Assembly: GCA_019828565.1 (NCBI GenBank) | Contig: JAHDYR010000029.1 | Coordinates: forward strand, 1 to 64,000 | Source of the DNA: Carpediemonas membranifera | Lineage: Eukaryota > Fornicata | Length of the DNA: 64,000 bases | Direction of reading: 5' to 3' | Part shown: in pieces, positions 11,353 to 20,881 of the stretch | Layout: each line of letters begins with the position of its first letter | Numbering within the stretch: the first letter of the stretch is position 1 | Made by a program: the position numbers and the translations under genes | The notes under the pieces: generated by a model | Told to the model about the DNA's origin: nothing | The model's database searches: none | Seen by the model: the letters and a program-made list of their open reading frames with translations, nothing else

Positions 11353-12211
11353 AGATACAATTGAATCTTTTCAAACATATTTTCATGAAGATAGATCCAA
11401 TGAAACTATGTACCATGAGCCCGATTGCTCAGTGATTATGTGATAATCCTGTGTGACCCAGGACAGCGTGCTCCTGGAATCAACAGGGCACAAAACACCC
11501 TGCGTATTCCGGTAGCACACCGTTCTGACTCATACGTCCGTCTCTGGTTGTCGTATACAGGTCTATTTACGTGTTTGGCGATGGCGCTCCCTTAAATCTG
11601 CTTGAACGGCGTGTCGTGGCTGTCAGTATGCTGCAAATGTCGCAGCGAGAAAGGAGTCACCAATCGCGTTCAGCTTTCTTGTTTCTCGCCTGATACTGCT
11701 CGTAATATCGTTCAAGCGTGAATCTATAAAGTAATGGGACTGAATGGCCTCTATTGCGTCAATTTCTTGCGTAATCGTTGTTGAATGGCCTAGAATAGAT
11801 GTTGCAGCTGCTTCCAGCTCCTGTTGCATGCTAAATGCTGTGTTTTGGACAATTGGTCGTGTTCAGGCAGATTTTTTTCGTGCAAAGTGCAGGCTAATAC
11901 GCGCCCTTAAACTGTGGGATCAGCCGCTGGGTAAATATACTGAGAAAAAACCATATAGCTGAGTTCACTGTCTTGTGCTGAATACGGTGGCGCCATTTAT
12001 TTCTCTGAATCGCTAAGTTTTGTCAGCGTTGACCGCGCACGACCGGTCGTCCTTACGCGATGACACCCAGCCCATCTTGTAGGTCGGGTGGCCATACCTC
12101 GCGGCCTTGCTTGCTTTTCTTTGACGAGCAATATTCCCTGAGTAATAGCCTCTCCTTTTCTTCCAATTCGACTCTAGCCAAGTCAAAAAACAAGAAATCG
12201 ACCATATCTCA
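11353..12211. other. No clear gene; short Gln/Ile-rich ORF on minus strand
   Basis: The only frame of note is a 68-codon minus ORF at 11829-11623 with a helical, possibly coiled-coil composition and no recognisable domain. I would not annotate it as a gene. The rest shows no repeats or RNA genes I can support. Confidence 0.35.
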
Positions 12212-12315
12212 AAAATCTAACAGGTAGATTCACTCTGAAAGTGATTATGCGCATATGTACCTCCTTTCAACTACTCACATAATCACTATCGTAGTGAATC
12301 TACCTGTTAGATTTT
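12212..12315. mobile_element. Fold-back MITE with perfect 23 bp terminal inverted repeats
   Basis: The left arm at 12212-12234 (AAAATCTAACAGGTAGATTC plus ACT) is the exact reverse complement of 12293-12315. A second nested pair (AAAGTGATTATG at 12238 against CATAATCACT near 12277) extends the stem. The 104 bp unit has no ORF and forms one hairpin, as expected of a small non-autonomous DNA transposon. No convincing target duplication is seen. Confidence 0.75.
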
Positions 12316-12569
12316 CTGTTATTGTCCATTTTATCGTTTCGTCTTAACCTGCACGGCGAAATGCTCAAACCAGGCAAGGAGTCAGAGCCAGAGCTTCTTT
12401 CCATGCTCTAAGTACATCATATGGACTCTCAAGAAGACCTTCGTTTATCTCTAAATAGCTTAAATTTAATGAATACTTCATTTCTGAGCAAGAAATTGTA
12501 GATTATCTAGCGTTTTGAGGTCGAAGATAATCTAGGGTTTAGCAAAGATAATCTAGGGATGTTGACAGC
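12316..12569. other. No gene recognised
   Basis: AT-rich spacer. The phrase AGATAATCTAGGG occurs twice at 12525-12560, a short local duplication. Otherwise nothing is supported. Confidence 0.4.
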
Positions 12570-12749
12570 ATGATGGTCTGTCGCTACTACTTCCTCTACG
12601 CCAAGGACACATACGAGGACCCCGCTTTCGCCCTCGTCCTCAAGGCGAAGTTCGACGACCTTCTGGTTCGAGACGAGCTCCAGACCGAGCAGCAGGTGAA
12701 GGACACATACATCACGATCCTCTCTAAGCAACGCACCCCCCCCAGTTAA
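12570..12749 (+). pseudogene. Fragment of a DIRS gag-like ORF
   Basis: A 59-codon frame begins MMVCRYYFLYAKD and includes TYEDPAFALVLKAKF. Its arrangement (aromatic start, Y-E-[DE]-P, helical run) resembles the gag-like ORF of the DIRS copy at 24027-24443 (MMRYEEPIDIDVILLELY). It lies directly upstream of the plus-strand DIRS RT fragment, in the expected order. The similarity is modest, so this is a tentative fragment. Confidence 0.35.
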
Positions 12750-12833
12750 GCGCAAGGCTAAGTATTTTTTTCCGGACCCCCATCCAAACAACCGCCGAGC
12801 CAAGTAACTTTCCCATCCGCGAACCGTCGCTGG

Positions 12834-14310
12834 GTGCGGTGGGAACACCTTGGTGCGTCTCCTCAGGTAGTGGCATGGCTAAGGGACGGGGTTCCCATAG
12901 ACCTGACTGGTCCCCCATCTCCCCCGCCGTCGAAACCCTCCTCCTGTCCGCGAATCCAAGCCATCCTCGACGACCTGGTCCTCTCGGGGGCTCTCTCCCC
13001 AGTTTCCCCAGCCTCCCTTCGGCTGGTCTCGCCGATTTTCTCCGTGCCAAAGGGCCTCCAGGACATCAGGGTCATTCACGACTTGAGAGAACTCAACAAA
13101 GTCACACGGGAGACTCAAACGTTCCGCCTGAGGGGAATCCGACGAGCCATATCTCTGCTCGGCCGGGACTACCACATGACGAAACTAGACCTCAAAGCTG
13201 GTTACCACCAGATAGGAGTGAGGGAGGAGGACTCCTCACTCCTAGGCCTTCAGACGGCCAGGGGGTACTACAAATACAATGTGCTGGGCTTCGGCTGGCA
13301 GGCCTCTCCATTCATCTTCCAGTCCATAATGATAGAGGCCGCGAAGATAGTTCGGAAGCTGATATCCGTAGTCGTCTACCTCGACGACTGGCTGTTCTTA
13401 CACCCGTCGAGAGAGCACATGACCCAAGCCGTGCCAGCCATCCTCAGGATTATGAAGGACTTGGGCCTCGTCATCAACGCCGAGAAGTCTATCCTGACGC
13501 CAGTGCAACGCCTCGAGTTCTTGGGTGTCATTCTAGACACAACCCTGCAGCAGGTATCGATCTCCCAGGAGAGAGCGACCAAGTACAAGACAGCTGTAGA
13601 GGCACTACTGGAGGCCTCATGCGTGTCGGGCAAACAGTATGTCAGTGTAGTTGGGAAGCTACAGTTCGCGGCCTCCGTCTCGCAGCAGGCCATGCTCTCC
13701 CTACGACCACTCCAGAAGGACATGCCAGACCCACTCGTACCCTCCTATGTCCTGCCGAAGGAGAAGATCGACGCGCTGAGACATTGGGTCTCCCTCCTTT
13801 CCCAGAAGCTACCACCTCGATCCTGGGAAGACCTAAGAGCACTATGGGGCATTGGAGAGGTGATAAGTGTGTCGGCGACCTCAGATGCCTCGGAGAAGGG
13901 ATGGGGCGCAGTAGTCCTCCACAAGGGAGACCCCCCCGCGAAGAGTCAGGGCCGCTTCCCGCCCCACCTGATGGCGGAGTCCATCATGGTGAAGGAGCTG
14001 TATGCTCTCGAGCAGGCAGTGCGACTCCGGGCCGCAACCAGCAGGTCTCCCTCTTCACGGACAACACCGCCGTCATGGCCTGGGTCAACCAAGGCGCCCC
14101 AGTCGGCCTTCCCCATTCTGAAGCGCCTCTTCGACTGTTATCTCTCACGAGGCTTGTCGGTCCGGGCCTTCCATGTGGCTGGCCACCTCAACGTGACCGC
14201 AGACTGGCTCAGCAGATTTGCCAAGCTGGAGTGGGCGACCCCCAGATCGGTCTTGGAGAGGATGCAGGACAGGTGGGGACCAGCTCAGATCGATGCAGCC
14301 GCCGCGCCGG
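12834..14310 (+). CDS. DIRS-type reverse transcriptase-RNase H, 3'-truncated
   Basis: The ORF opens with the DIRS hallmark LGASPQVVAWLRDGVPIDL, then RLVSPIFSVPKG, KLDLKAGYHQIGV (first RT Asp), VLGFGWQASPFIFQ, VVYLDDWLF (YLDD box) and EFLGVILD. RNase H follows with ATSDASEKGWGA. The second RNase H Asp motif (SLFTDNTAVMAWVNQ) is in the other sense frame at about 14040-14100, so two compensating indels lie there. Coding ends near 14310 (WGPAQIDAAA), where a minus-strand Ty3 fragment begins. Methyltransferase or recombinase parts are missing. The element is a truncated, probably dead copy. The -1 frame (12839-14335) is also open throughout. Confidence 0.85.
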
Positions 14311-14335
14311 ACAAGACGCTTCAGCAACGCCGTAG
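12839..14335 (+). other. Open -1 frame overlapping the DIRS RT
   Basis: A 498-codon open frame lies in frame -1 relative to the RT ORF. Its product would be Pro/Gly/Arg-rich with no domain I recognise. It is listed because the same relative frame is open through every DIRS RT in the window. In the complete element it joins gag to the recombinase. Confidence 0.5.
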
Positions 14336-15144
14336 GCACCGCAGTAAGCATAAAGTGCGCGAGCGGCCGCGAGGGCGTCAGTGGACGTGGCTGGGAACAG
14401 TCTGATGTACCTGGAGAAGGTGTCCACGATCGAGATGATGTAGGAGTTTCCCGACGGCGTGGTGGGTAGGGGCCCAAGAGTGTCGACCTGAACTCTGTGG
14501 AAAGGAGCGTCCGAGGAGGATGGGTGATACGCGATGGGGCACTCTCTGGCAGGGGCATGCAGCTGGCAGTGGGGGCAGGCCTTGATCCAGCGTCTGATGT
14601 CTTTGTACATGCCAGGCCACGTGGTCTTGGCGGCTTTGACACGGCGAATGCACTCGTCGACGCCGAAGTTTCCGACCGCGTCATTGTGGACGGCGGAGAA
14701 CTTGTCGAAGTGAGGCTCTTGGACGACAGCGTTGACTACAGGCGCGTCGGGGAGGATCCGGGAGAGGACGTCTGCAATGACGTTGTCGACGCCACGGACG
14801 TGCTGAATGGTGAAGCGAAACTCGGATAGTCGTAGGGCCCAGCGGAGAAGCTTTTTGACAGTCGGGGCCTTCCGTCTGAGTTGGACGAGGTTGCTATGGT
14901 CGGTGTGGACATGTAGGTCAGACTTGATCTGGAAGAGGGGTTCGAAGACCTTGTTGGTGAGGACAGAGATCACGGCATGCAACTCTTGTTCGTATGTTGA
15001 CCAATTCGACATAGTCTTGTCGTAGGTCTTCTGGAAACAGGCCAGAATTGAGCGAGTACCGTCCTCCTCATCTTGTATTAGCACGCCTCCTTCGCCAAGT
15101 GATGAAGCGTCGGTGTAAATGTGCCAGGGTCTATCGAGGTCTGG
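14310..15144 (-). pseudogene. Ty3/Gypsy pol fragment (RNase H and integrase N-terminus)
   Basis: The minus strand reads RNase H (WHIYTDASSLGEGGVLIQ, TYEQELHAV, HTDHSNLVQLRRK) and then the integrase HHCC-type zinc region (CIRRVKAAKTTWPGMY, CPHCQLHAPA). The start of the catalytic core follows (VQVDTLGPLP, IVDTFSRYIRLF). It stops at about 14310 against the DIRS fragment and at 15144 against an 84 bp LTR. Both ends are therefore breakpoints: RT upstream and the core Asp/Glu downstream are absent. Non-functional. Confidence 0.8.
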
Positions 15145-15228
15145 TGACGTTGTCGGTGGGAAACATTTTAATCTCGACACAATGGTGTCGTAATCATCAA
15201 CTGATTAAATGATAAGGAGTCTACGACA
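15145..15228 (-). repeat. 84 bp LTR, 3' LTR of element Ty3-D
   Basis: One of three 84 bp copies (with 23435-23518 and 40993-41076). In element (minus) orientation it starts TGTCG and ends CGTCA, satisfying the TG...CA rule. It contains the hairpin CGACAC-AATG-GTGTCG (15175-15190). Immediately upstream in element sense is a polypurine tract (GGGGGAGGAGCAGGA), as expected for a 3' LTR. The pol stop codon overlaps this LTR. Confidence 0.75.
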
Positions 15229-15956
15229 TCCTGCTCCTCCCCCGCTCCGAGGTGTTCAACGGCTTCCATCGAATCCTATGTTGCCGGAGGTAGTCGGAAA
15301 TTGGGCCGACCTTGGCATTGTCGCGTGTCAGTGGTTCCCATGTCGTCTGGGTGTAGCCCTCCCACTTAATGAGTAGGGTGTGGTCTCGAGTGTTGTGCTC
15401 AAGTACTTGTTCTACAATGTATCTCTCGTCGTCGGAGGCGGCATACTGTCTCGCCAACTCCAGGGAGATGTCAGGGCAGAGGGCAATCTTGTCCAGATGC
15501 GTGAATTGCCTCTCGTCATTGAGTAGGGACGCTACTTCAACAGCGTTGTTGCTGTGGATTGCGTGAACCTTGAATGGGCCGAGTAGGCCGTGCAGCTTGT
15601 GCTTGACAGCTGGTTTGATGAACACTAGGTCACCTGACCTAATAGCTGGGCGTGTTGGGGCAGGGCCCAGCCTCTCCTCCCTCTTGTTGCACTGAGTTAT
15701 AACCTTGTCCAGATTGTCCTGGACGTGAGCTAGTCGATCGAGATATTGCGCGATATCGGGTCTCTCTAGCGCCGCTTGTTGATTTCTGACCAGACCGATC
15801 TCTGCTCGGCGGCCGTAGACGACCTCGTGCGGCGATACGCCGAGCTTCGTGTGTGTTGATGTGTTCAAGATGTGTTGGACGAAGGGGAGGAGTTGGCTCC
15901 ACTCTCCATAGCCGTCCATAGCCAGCGCCAGCCATCTGAGGTGACGTCCGACTTCC
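15221..15956 (-). CDS. Ty3-D integrase C-terminal part with chromodomain
   Basis: This continues the Ty3-D integrase downstream of the Ty3-A insertion: YGEWSQLLPFVQHILNTS, VSPHEVVYGRR and an SH3-like GDLVFIKPAVKHKL region. A chromodomain follows (YIVEQVLEHNTRDHTLLIKW, EGYTQTTWEPL). Chromodomains on Ty3 integrases direct insertion toward particular chromatin. The stop lies inside the 3' LTR. The frame is intact across the insertion point. Confidence 0.8.
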
Positions 15957-15960
15957 GCGT
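15957..15960 (+). repeat. Target-site duplication GCGT (left)
   Basis: GCGT directly precedes the Ty3-A left LTR and is repeated at 20878-20881 directly after the right LTR. Four-base duplications are usual for Ty3/Gypsy integrases. Confidence 0.85.
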
Positions 15961-16026
15961 TGTGCCCTTAACCTGCGGAATTCGTAAAACAGTCTTTATC
16001 ATATTTCTGGGCCCTAGCACGGCACA
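15961..16026 (+). repeat. 66 bp LTR, 5' LTR of Ty3-A
   Basis: The sequence TGTGCC...GGCACA has 6 bp terminal inverted repeats and is identical over all 66 bases to 20812-20877. It is unusually short: U3, R and U5 must all fit in 66 bp. It is followed at once by the palindrome GTATCGATAC (16027-16036) at the primer-binding position. Confidence 0.9.
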
Positions 16027-16036
16027 GTATCGATAC
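16027..16036 (+). promoter_or_regulatory. Palindromic primer-binding position of Ty3-A
   Basis: GTATCGATAC, a perfect 10 bp palindrome, begins at the first base after the 5' LTR where the minus-strand primer should anneal. It is not the TGG-start complement of a usual tRNA 3' end. The two other LTR elements here also have a palindrome at this place. Confidence 0.6.
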
Positions 16037-16047
16037 TGCCGATTAAA

Positions 16048-18765
16048 ATGAAGACTCTTACAATTGACACCCCGTTCGCCGTCGAGAGAGCACTCCAGGA
16101 GTACCTCTCGGCGATGCCCCACGAGAAGAATCCAATTTCGTTCTTTAGGGCATTGTACCCCGAGACAACAGAAAAACTTCGCGCCCAGTGGCGCCCAACC
16201 ACTCTTTTTGACACTTTCGAGGACCTACAACGAACCGTTCTGTCCGATTCCGATGCTCGCCGCGCGGCGAACACAAGCTCTGCCAGTACTGCGGCACGAG
16301 CCCGTACAACGAAGACCGACAACCTCACCGCCATCTGGGTAGAGGAGGTACAGAAGACCATAAGAAAAGCCACGTTCGCCGCCTGTAGCGAGTGTGCAGC
16401 TAAGCACAAGGACCCCACCCTGACAGCAATGACCCGGGAGTGCCTTGAAGCTCAACATCCCCAGATACTGACTGACTGCGGCAAGAAGGCCCGCGACTTC
16501 TTCACCCAGCTGACCGACGACCACGACATCGCAAACGTCGAGACAGTCGCACGGCCTGGCAACCTGACCGGCCCGGACGGCGAAGACGTCTCGGTGGCGT
16601 TCGTGTACATGCCCCCAGTGCCCGAGGAGACCAAGCCCGCCCCCTCCTCGGCGGCTTGGCCAGTCTTCGATGGCGGGGACGTCTACGCTTTCCTCGCCAA
16701 GGAGGCGACCTCCATCGCCCCCTACCTCGCATATACCCTCTTGACTAGTACGGACCCGGGCGCAAGAGCCAAGCTCCTCAAGGCAAAGCTCGACAACATC
16801 ACGCTATACGGTCCGGAGCCCCGGCACCGAACGGCCGTCGAGAAGGCACGTAAGCTCATAAGCGCCCTCAACCCAGACATCAAGGACGTCCCCACCATCT
16901 CCGCAAAACTGCTCGAGCGGATCATTCGGGACTTCGCCACTAGAGGTTTCTCCAAAGAAGCCGAGGATGTATACGAAGAAGAGATTGAGGACTACTCCGA
17001 CAAGATCAGCGAACTTCTCGACAAACTACGCGACTTGGATGTTGATCACGACGAGAACATCATTATCCCATGGCGTGCCTTCAGACTCGCCAGCCCACAA
17101 GCCGACAACAACGAGCAGGCGTCGGGCACTTCAGGCAGGAAGCCGCTCGCTCGCAGGCTCGATGGTCGCGATCCGTTCCAGCAGTTCAGGGACAAGACCA
17201 AGTTCCGCATGCCTCCTTCCCACACGAGATACTGCACACAGCATGGCTGGAACCCGCACCACGAGACGAAGGACTGCAGGTTCCTCATCAGACGGGAGGC
17301 TTACAAGGCCCAAGAACGCCAGCCACAGACCGAGAAGCGTCAGGAACGCAGACCCGAAGAGCGGCAAAAGCAGCCCGGCAACCGCGCACGCCCTGTGGCG
17401 CCCACCAGTCACCAACAGTCGGATCGCCGGGCCGGCCGCATGGACCTCCGCCCCTCGTCTACCCTGAAGAACCCCCGCCGCGTCGATGAGGTGTTTGACG
17501 CGGATGAAGCGTCTCATTCGGAGTTGGAGAACGAAGTCTACGAGATCGAGGACATCATACTCGACAAGGACCCGGTGAAGGTCCCGGCTGTTATCAACGG
17601 CCAGCACATGAACGTCAAGTTCGACATCGGCGCTTGCACGTCGGTCATATCAGCCCCTGCCCTCGCAGCGATCCCCGACGTGACCCTGATACCGACCTCA
17701 GTCGAACTTCTCGGCGCTGGGGACGATATCATCTCCACTGGCAAAGCCGCCAAGGTCTCGCTGACCCTCCCCAGTGTCGACGGAAAGACCGTGACCACCA
17801 CTGCGTTGCTCATGGTCACGAAGGGCCAGAGGAAGAAGGTCCTCATCGGACGCGATTTGCTCCGCCGCCTCGGCTTCCTGCTGAACGACCGGCTACTAAT
17901 ACCGTCCGCTGACCCGATCGATGACGACGACGGCCTGGGACAGCACCCCTACCTCGACTCGACAACAGAAGAAGTCGACCCCGAGGAAGAGTGGCGCAAG
18001 GTTAAGCTGCCGACCGAAGAGAACCCGGAGCTGGCTGCCTGGCTGACCGACTTCCTTCGCGAGCGCAAGGCCGTGTTTGGCCCTCTACCTCCGGATGGCA
18101 GCAGGATGCCGCCACACGAGATCGTCGTCGATCCAAGCCGCCCTACACCCAGGGCCCGACCCAGGCCGTTGAAGGGTGACCCGGGAAACTCAGCCCTCGC
18201 GGAGATCGACAAGATGCTCAACCAGGGCGTGATCCGAGAGAGTCAAAGTCCGCACTCTAGCCCGCACGTCATGGCAAAGAAGAAGAGCGGCGAAGACCGC
18301 TTCTGCATCGCTTACAACGTCTTGAACAACGCCACCATCGACGACCTGTACCCCACGCCGGACATCCGATCGTTTGTACACGAGGCGAGCGGATGCTCCG
18401 TGTTCGCGGCGCTCGACCTGCGCAGCGGATACTGGCAGCAGAACATGGCAACCGATAGCATCCCGCTCACCGCATTCACCGTCCCGGGCGGGCATTACGA
18501 GTTCTTACGTACACCATTCGGGCTGAAGAACGCCCCAGCAAAGTTCCAGCGAGCCATGGACGAGATGCTCGCTGGTATCGACGGTTCGAGAGCCTATATC
18601 GACGATATCTTTGCGTACGCCCGCTCCATTCAGGATTTCAAGTCGACCCTCACCCAGATCTTCGACCAGTTGGAAGCTTACGATATCAAACTCCGCGCCG
18701 ACAAGTGTGCCATTGGCATGAAGGAGGTTGAAGTCTGTGGGTTTATAGTCAACGAGTCTGGCAGG
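16048..18765 (+). CDS. Ty3-A gag-protease-RT
   Basis: One fused frame starting 21 bp after the 5' LTR. Gag fills about residues 1-470 and ends with a Cys/His motif (CTQHGWNPHHETKDC) typical of Ty3-type gag. The protease follows at about residue 530 with KFDIGACTSVIS, giving D-I-G where D-S/T-G is usual. RT has VIRESQSPHSSPHVMAKKK, FAALDLRSGYWQ (first Asp), TPFGLKNAPAKFQRAM and RAYIDDIFAYA (YIDD). At about 18765 the frame is lost: the sense continues one frame over as FPSRIAAIQDLTPPTT. The ORF therefore formally stops at 18843. With identical LTRs this slip may be recent or an assembly error. Confidence 0.88.
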
Positions 18766-20785
18766 TCGGTTTCCCCTCACGTATCGCAGCCATCCAGGAC
18801 CTCACACCCCCAACGACGACAACGGAGCTGCGCCGCACGCTAGGCAAGTTCAACTATCTGTCAAACTATATCCCACACCTCGCCCACGCATCAGCCCCGC
18901 TCAACGCCCTCCTAAAGGGATCGCCGCAGAAGTCGGCCCCCTCGATTGGACTGCCACTGAGGACGAAGCATTCGCCCGTATGAAGACCCTAGTAGCCGAG
19001 CACACCGCCCTCGCGCTCCCAGACCTGAGTGCAAAGTGGACTCTCGAGACCGACGCATCGTCGACCGCCATCGGTGGTGTACTGTGGCAGGGCGAGGGTG
19101 ACGAGAAGGTCCCACTCGCCTTCTACAGCAAGACCCTCGACGAGACCCAGCAACGGTGGTCCACGGTGGAACAGGAGCTTTTCGCCATTGTCTATTGTGT
19201 AACGCGACCAGAGTTTTCCCCCCTCTTCAAGCTGAAGCCGTTCGAGCTTCGCACGGACCATCGTAATCTGATATGGCTACTCAGGAAGACAGACGAGGAC
19301 GGCACTAAGAAACTGACACGATGGCGACTCACCATGACAGAGTATCCGTATAACGTCACACACATAGCTGGAGCGCAGAACCTCGTAGCCGACGCACTGT
19401 CGCGGCCATCATCTCAGCGCAAGAACGAGGTGCGCCGCTCGATCGACCACGTCACGACGACGCGCCAAGAGCAGATCACCAGGGCGCACGCCGGTGCACA
19501 GGGCCACGTCGGCCTAGACCAGACCATCGCCAATCTGAAGCAGTCCGGTGTCACGTGGCCAGGCATGTCGGATGACGTCCGCGCGACCTTACGCCAGTGT
19601 CCAATCTGTCGCAAGACAAAGCCAGCCCGCAAGGAGCCGATCAAGTGGCACTCTACTCAGCGCATCCGCCCATTCGAGACGGTGCAGGTGGACACCATTG
19701 GCCCTTTGCCCGAGAGAGACGGTCTCAAGTACGTCATCACGGTGGTGGACGTGTTCTCGAAGTTCACCATATTGAAGCCCACACGGTCAACGAGCGCAGC
19801 CGAGGCAGCAGCCGCATTGCTGGAGATCTGGGCGACTTTCGGCGTCCCGGCCGAGCTCCAGTCTGACCAAGGTACACAGTTCAGGAATGCCCTAGTCGAG
19901 GAGATGAACGAGCGACTGAGCCTCAAGCACCGGTTCAGTACGGCATATCATCCGGCCAGCAACGGCGTAGTCGAACGCCTGAATGGTACCGTCATGAGAC
20001 GCTTAAGAGCGCTCCTGCTGGACGCCCGCGACGACAACTGGCCCGCATACCTGCCCATCGCCCAGCACGTTATCAACGCCACCCGCCACTCCACCACAGG
20101 CCTCAGCCCCTTCGAACTATTGTTCGGACGCAAGTCAACCATGCTGCGCGTCGCGCCCGACGCCCTGACCAACGCAACCCAGATGCTCGAGCCGGGCTCA
20201 GTCGAAGCCGACGACATCGTCCGCTTCCAGGCCCACGTCACGTCGCTCCAACAACTTGCCGCGATCAAGGTCAAAGCCTACGAGGTAAACAAGGCTGCAG
20301 GCTCCTCGGACAGCACACGGGCCTGGGAGAACGAAACCTACGTCCTGCTGAGATACCCGGGCAAGCCGCCGACCAAGCTACTCCCGCCTCTGCGCGGACC
20401 GCTCCGCATGGAGGGGAAGGGCGATCACCCCAACACCTACAAGGTGATGGATCTCGTGTCGAAGTGCGTCGCCACAGTCCACGCAGACCGACTCGTCACA
20501 TTCCACGCCGACGGCCTCACGGAGAAGGAGCTCGAGGAAATTGCCGCCTACGAGCAAGATGAACAACCCGTGGAGGCAGTCGTAGGCCACCGTAAGAAGA
20601 AGAACGGCTCTCTGGAGCTACTGATCCGTTGGGAAGGCCTCACCCCCGACGAGGACTCATACATCCCCTATAATCGCTACTACGACCAGCTCGAGGCTAT
20701 CGACAGTTATCTCGAGCTCAATCCTGGTCTCAAGCCGATGTTTGAGAGTGCTAAGAAGAAGTTCCGCAGGAGCGGTCGCCGTTAG
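18766..20785 (+). CDS. Ty3-A RNase H-integrase-chromodomain
   Basis: Coding resumes after the slip at 18765, shifts again near 18940 and is then open from 18980 to 20785. RNase H: LETDASSTAIGGVLWQ, TVEQELFAIV, RTDHRNLIWLLRK. Integrase: zinc region (HAGAQGHVGLDQT, CPICRKTK), then core residues in VQVDTIGPLP (D), LQSDQGTQFRN (D) and NGVVERLNGTV (E). The C-terminus holds a GPLRMEGKGDHPNTYKV region and a chromodomain (AVVGHRKKKNGSLELLIRW). All DDE residues and the YIDD box are present, so the element would be potentially active apart from the two slips. Confidence 0.88.
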
Positions 20786-20811
20786 TCGTGCGACACGCAT
20801 TGGGAGGGAAG

Positions 20812-20877
20812 TGTGCCCTTAACCTGCGGAATTCGTAAAACAGTCTTTATCATATTTCTGGGCCCTAGCACGGCACA
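20812..20877 (+). repeat. 66 bp LTR, 3' LTR of Ty3-A
   Basis: Identical to 15961-16026. Preceded by the polypurine tract GGGAGGGAAG and followed by the GCGT duplication. Confidence 0.9.
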
Positions 20878-20881
20878 GCGT
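20878..20881 (+). repeat. Target-site duplication GCGT (right)
   Basis: Matches 15957-15960 and marks the right edge of Ty3-A. Confidence 0.85.

Larger units (their letters stand above)
15961..20877 (+). mobile_element. Ty3-A: full-length Ty3/Gypsy element with 66 bp LTRs
   Basis: A 4917 bp element with identical LTRs and GCGT target duplication, so it is a recent insertion. The internal order is gag, protease, RT, RNase H, integrase, chromodomain, which is the chromovirus order. The 3' end has a polypurine tract GGGAGGGAAG (20802-20811) abutting the 3' LTR. It lies inside the integrase gene of Ty3-D in the opposite orientation. Only two frameshifts, near 18765 and 18940, separate it from an intact coding sequence. 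Confidence 0.92.

Noticed and set aside
11623-11829. Small minus-strand gene
   Set aside because: A 68-codon frame without domain, homologue in the window or context. Mentioned only as an open frame.
15145-15228. The 84 bp repeat as a SINE
   Set aside because: It has TG...CA ends, adjoins a polypurine tract and the pol stop, and two copies bracket a Ty3 pol. No polymerase III boxes are seen.
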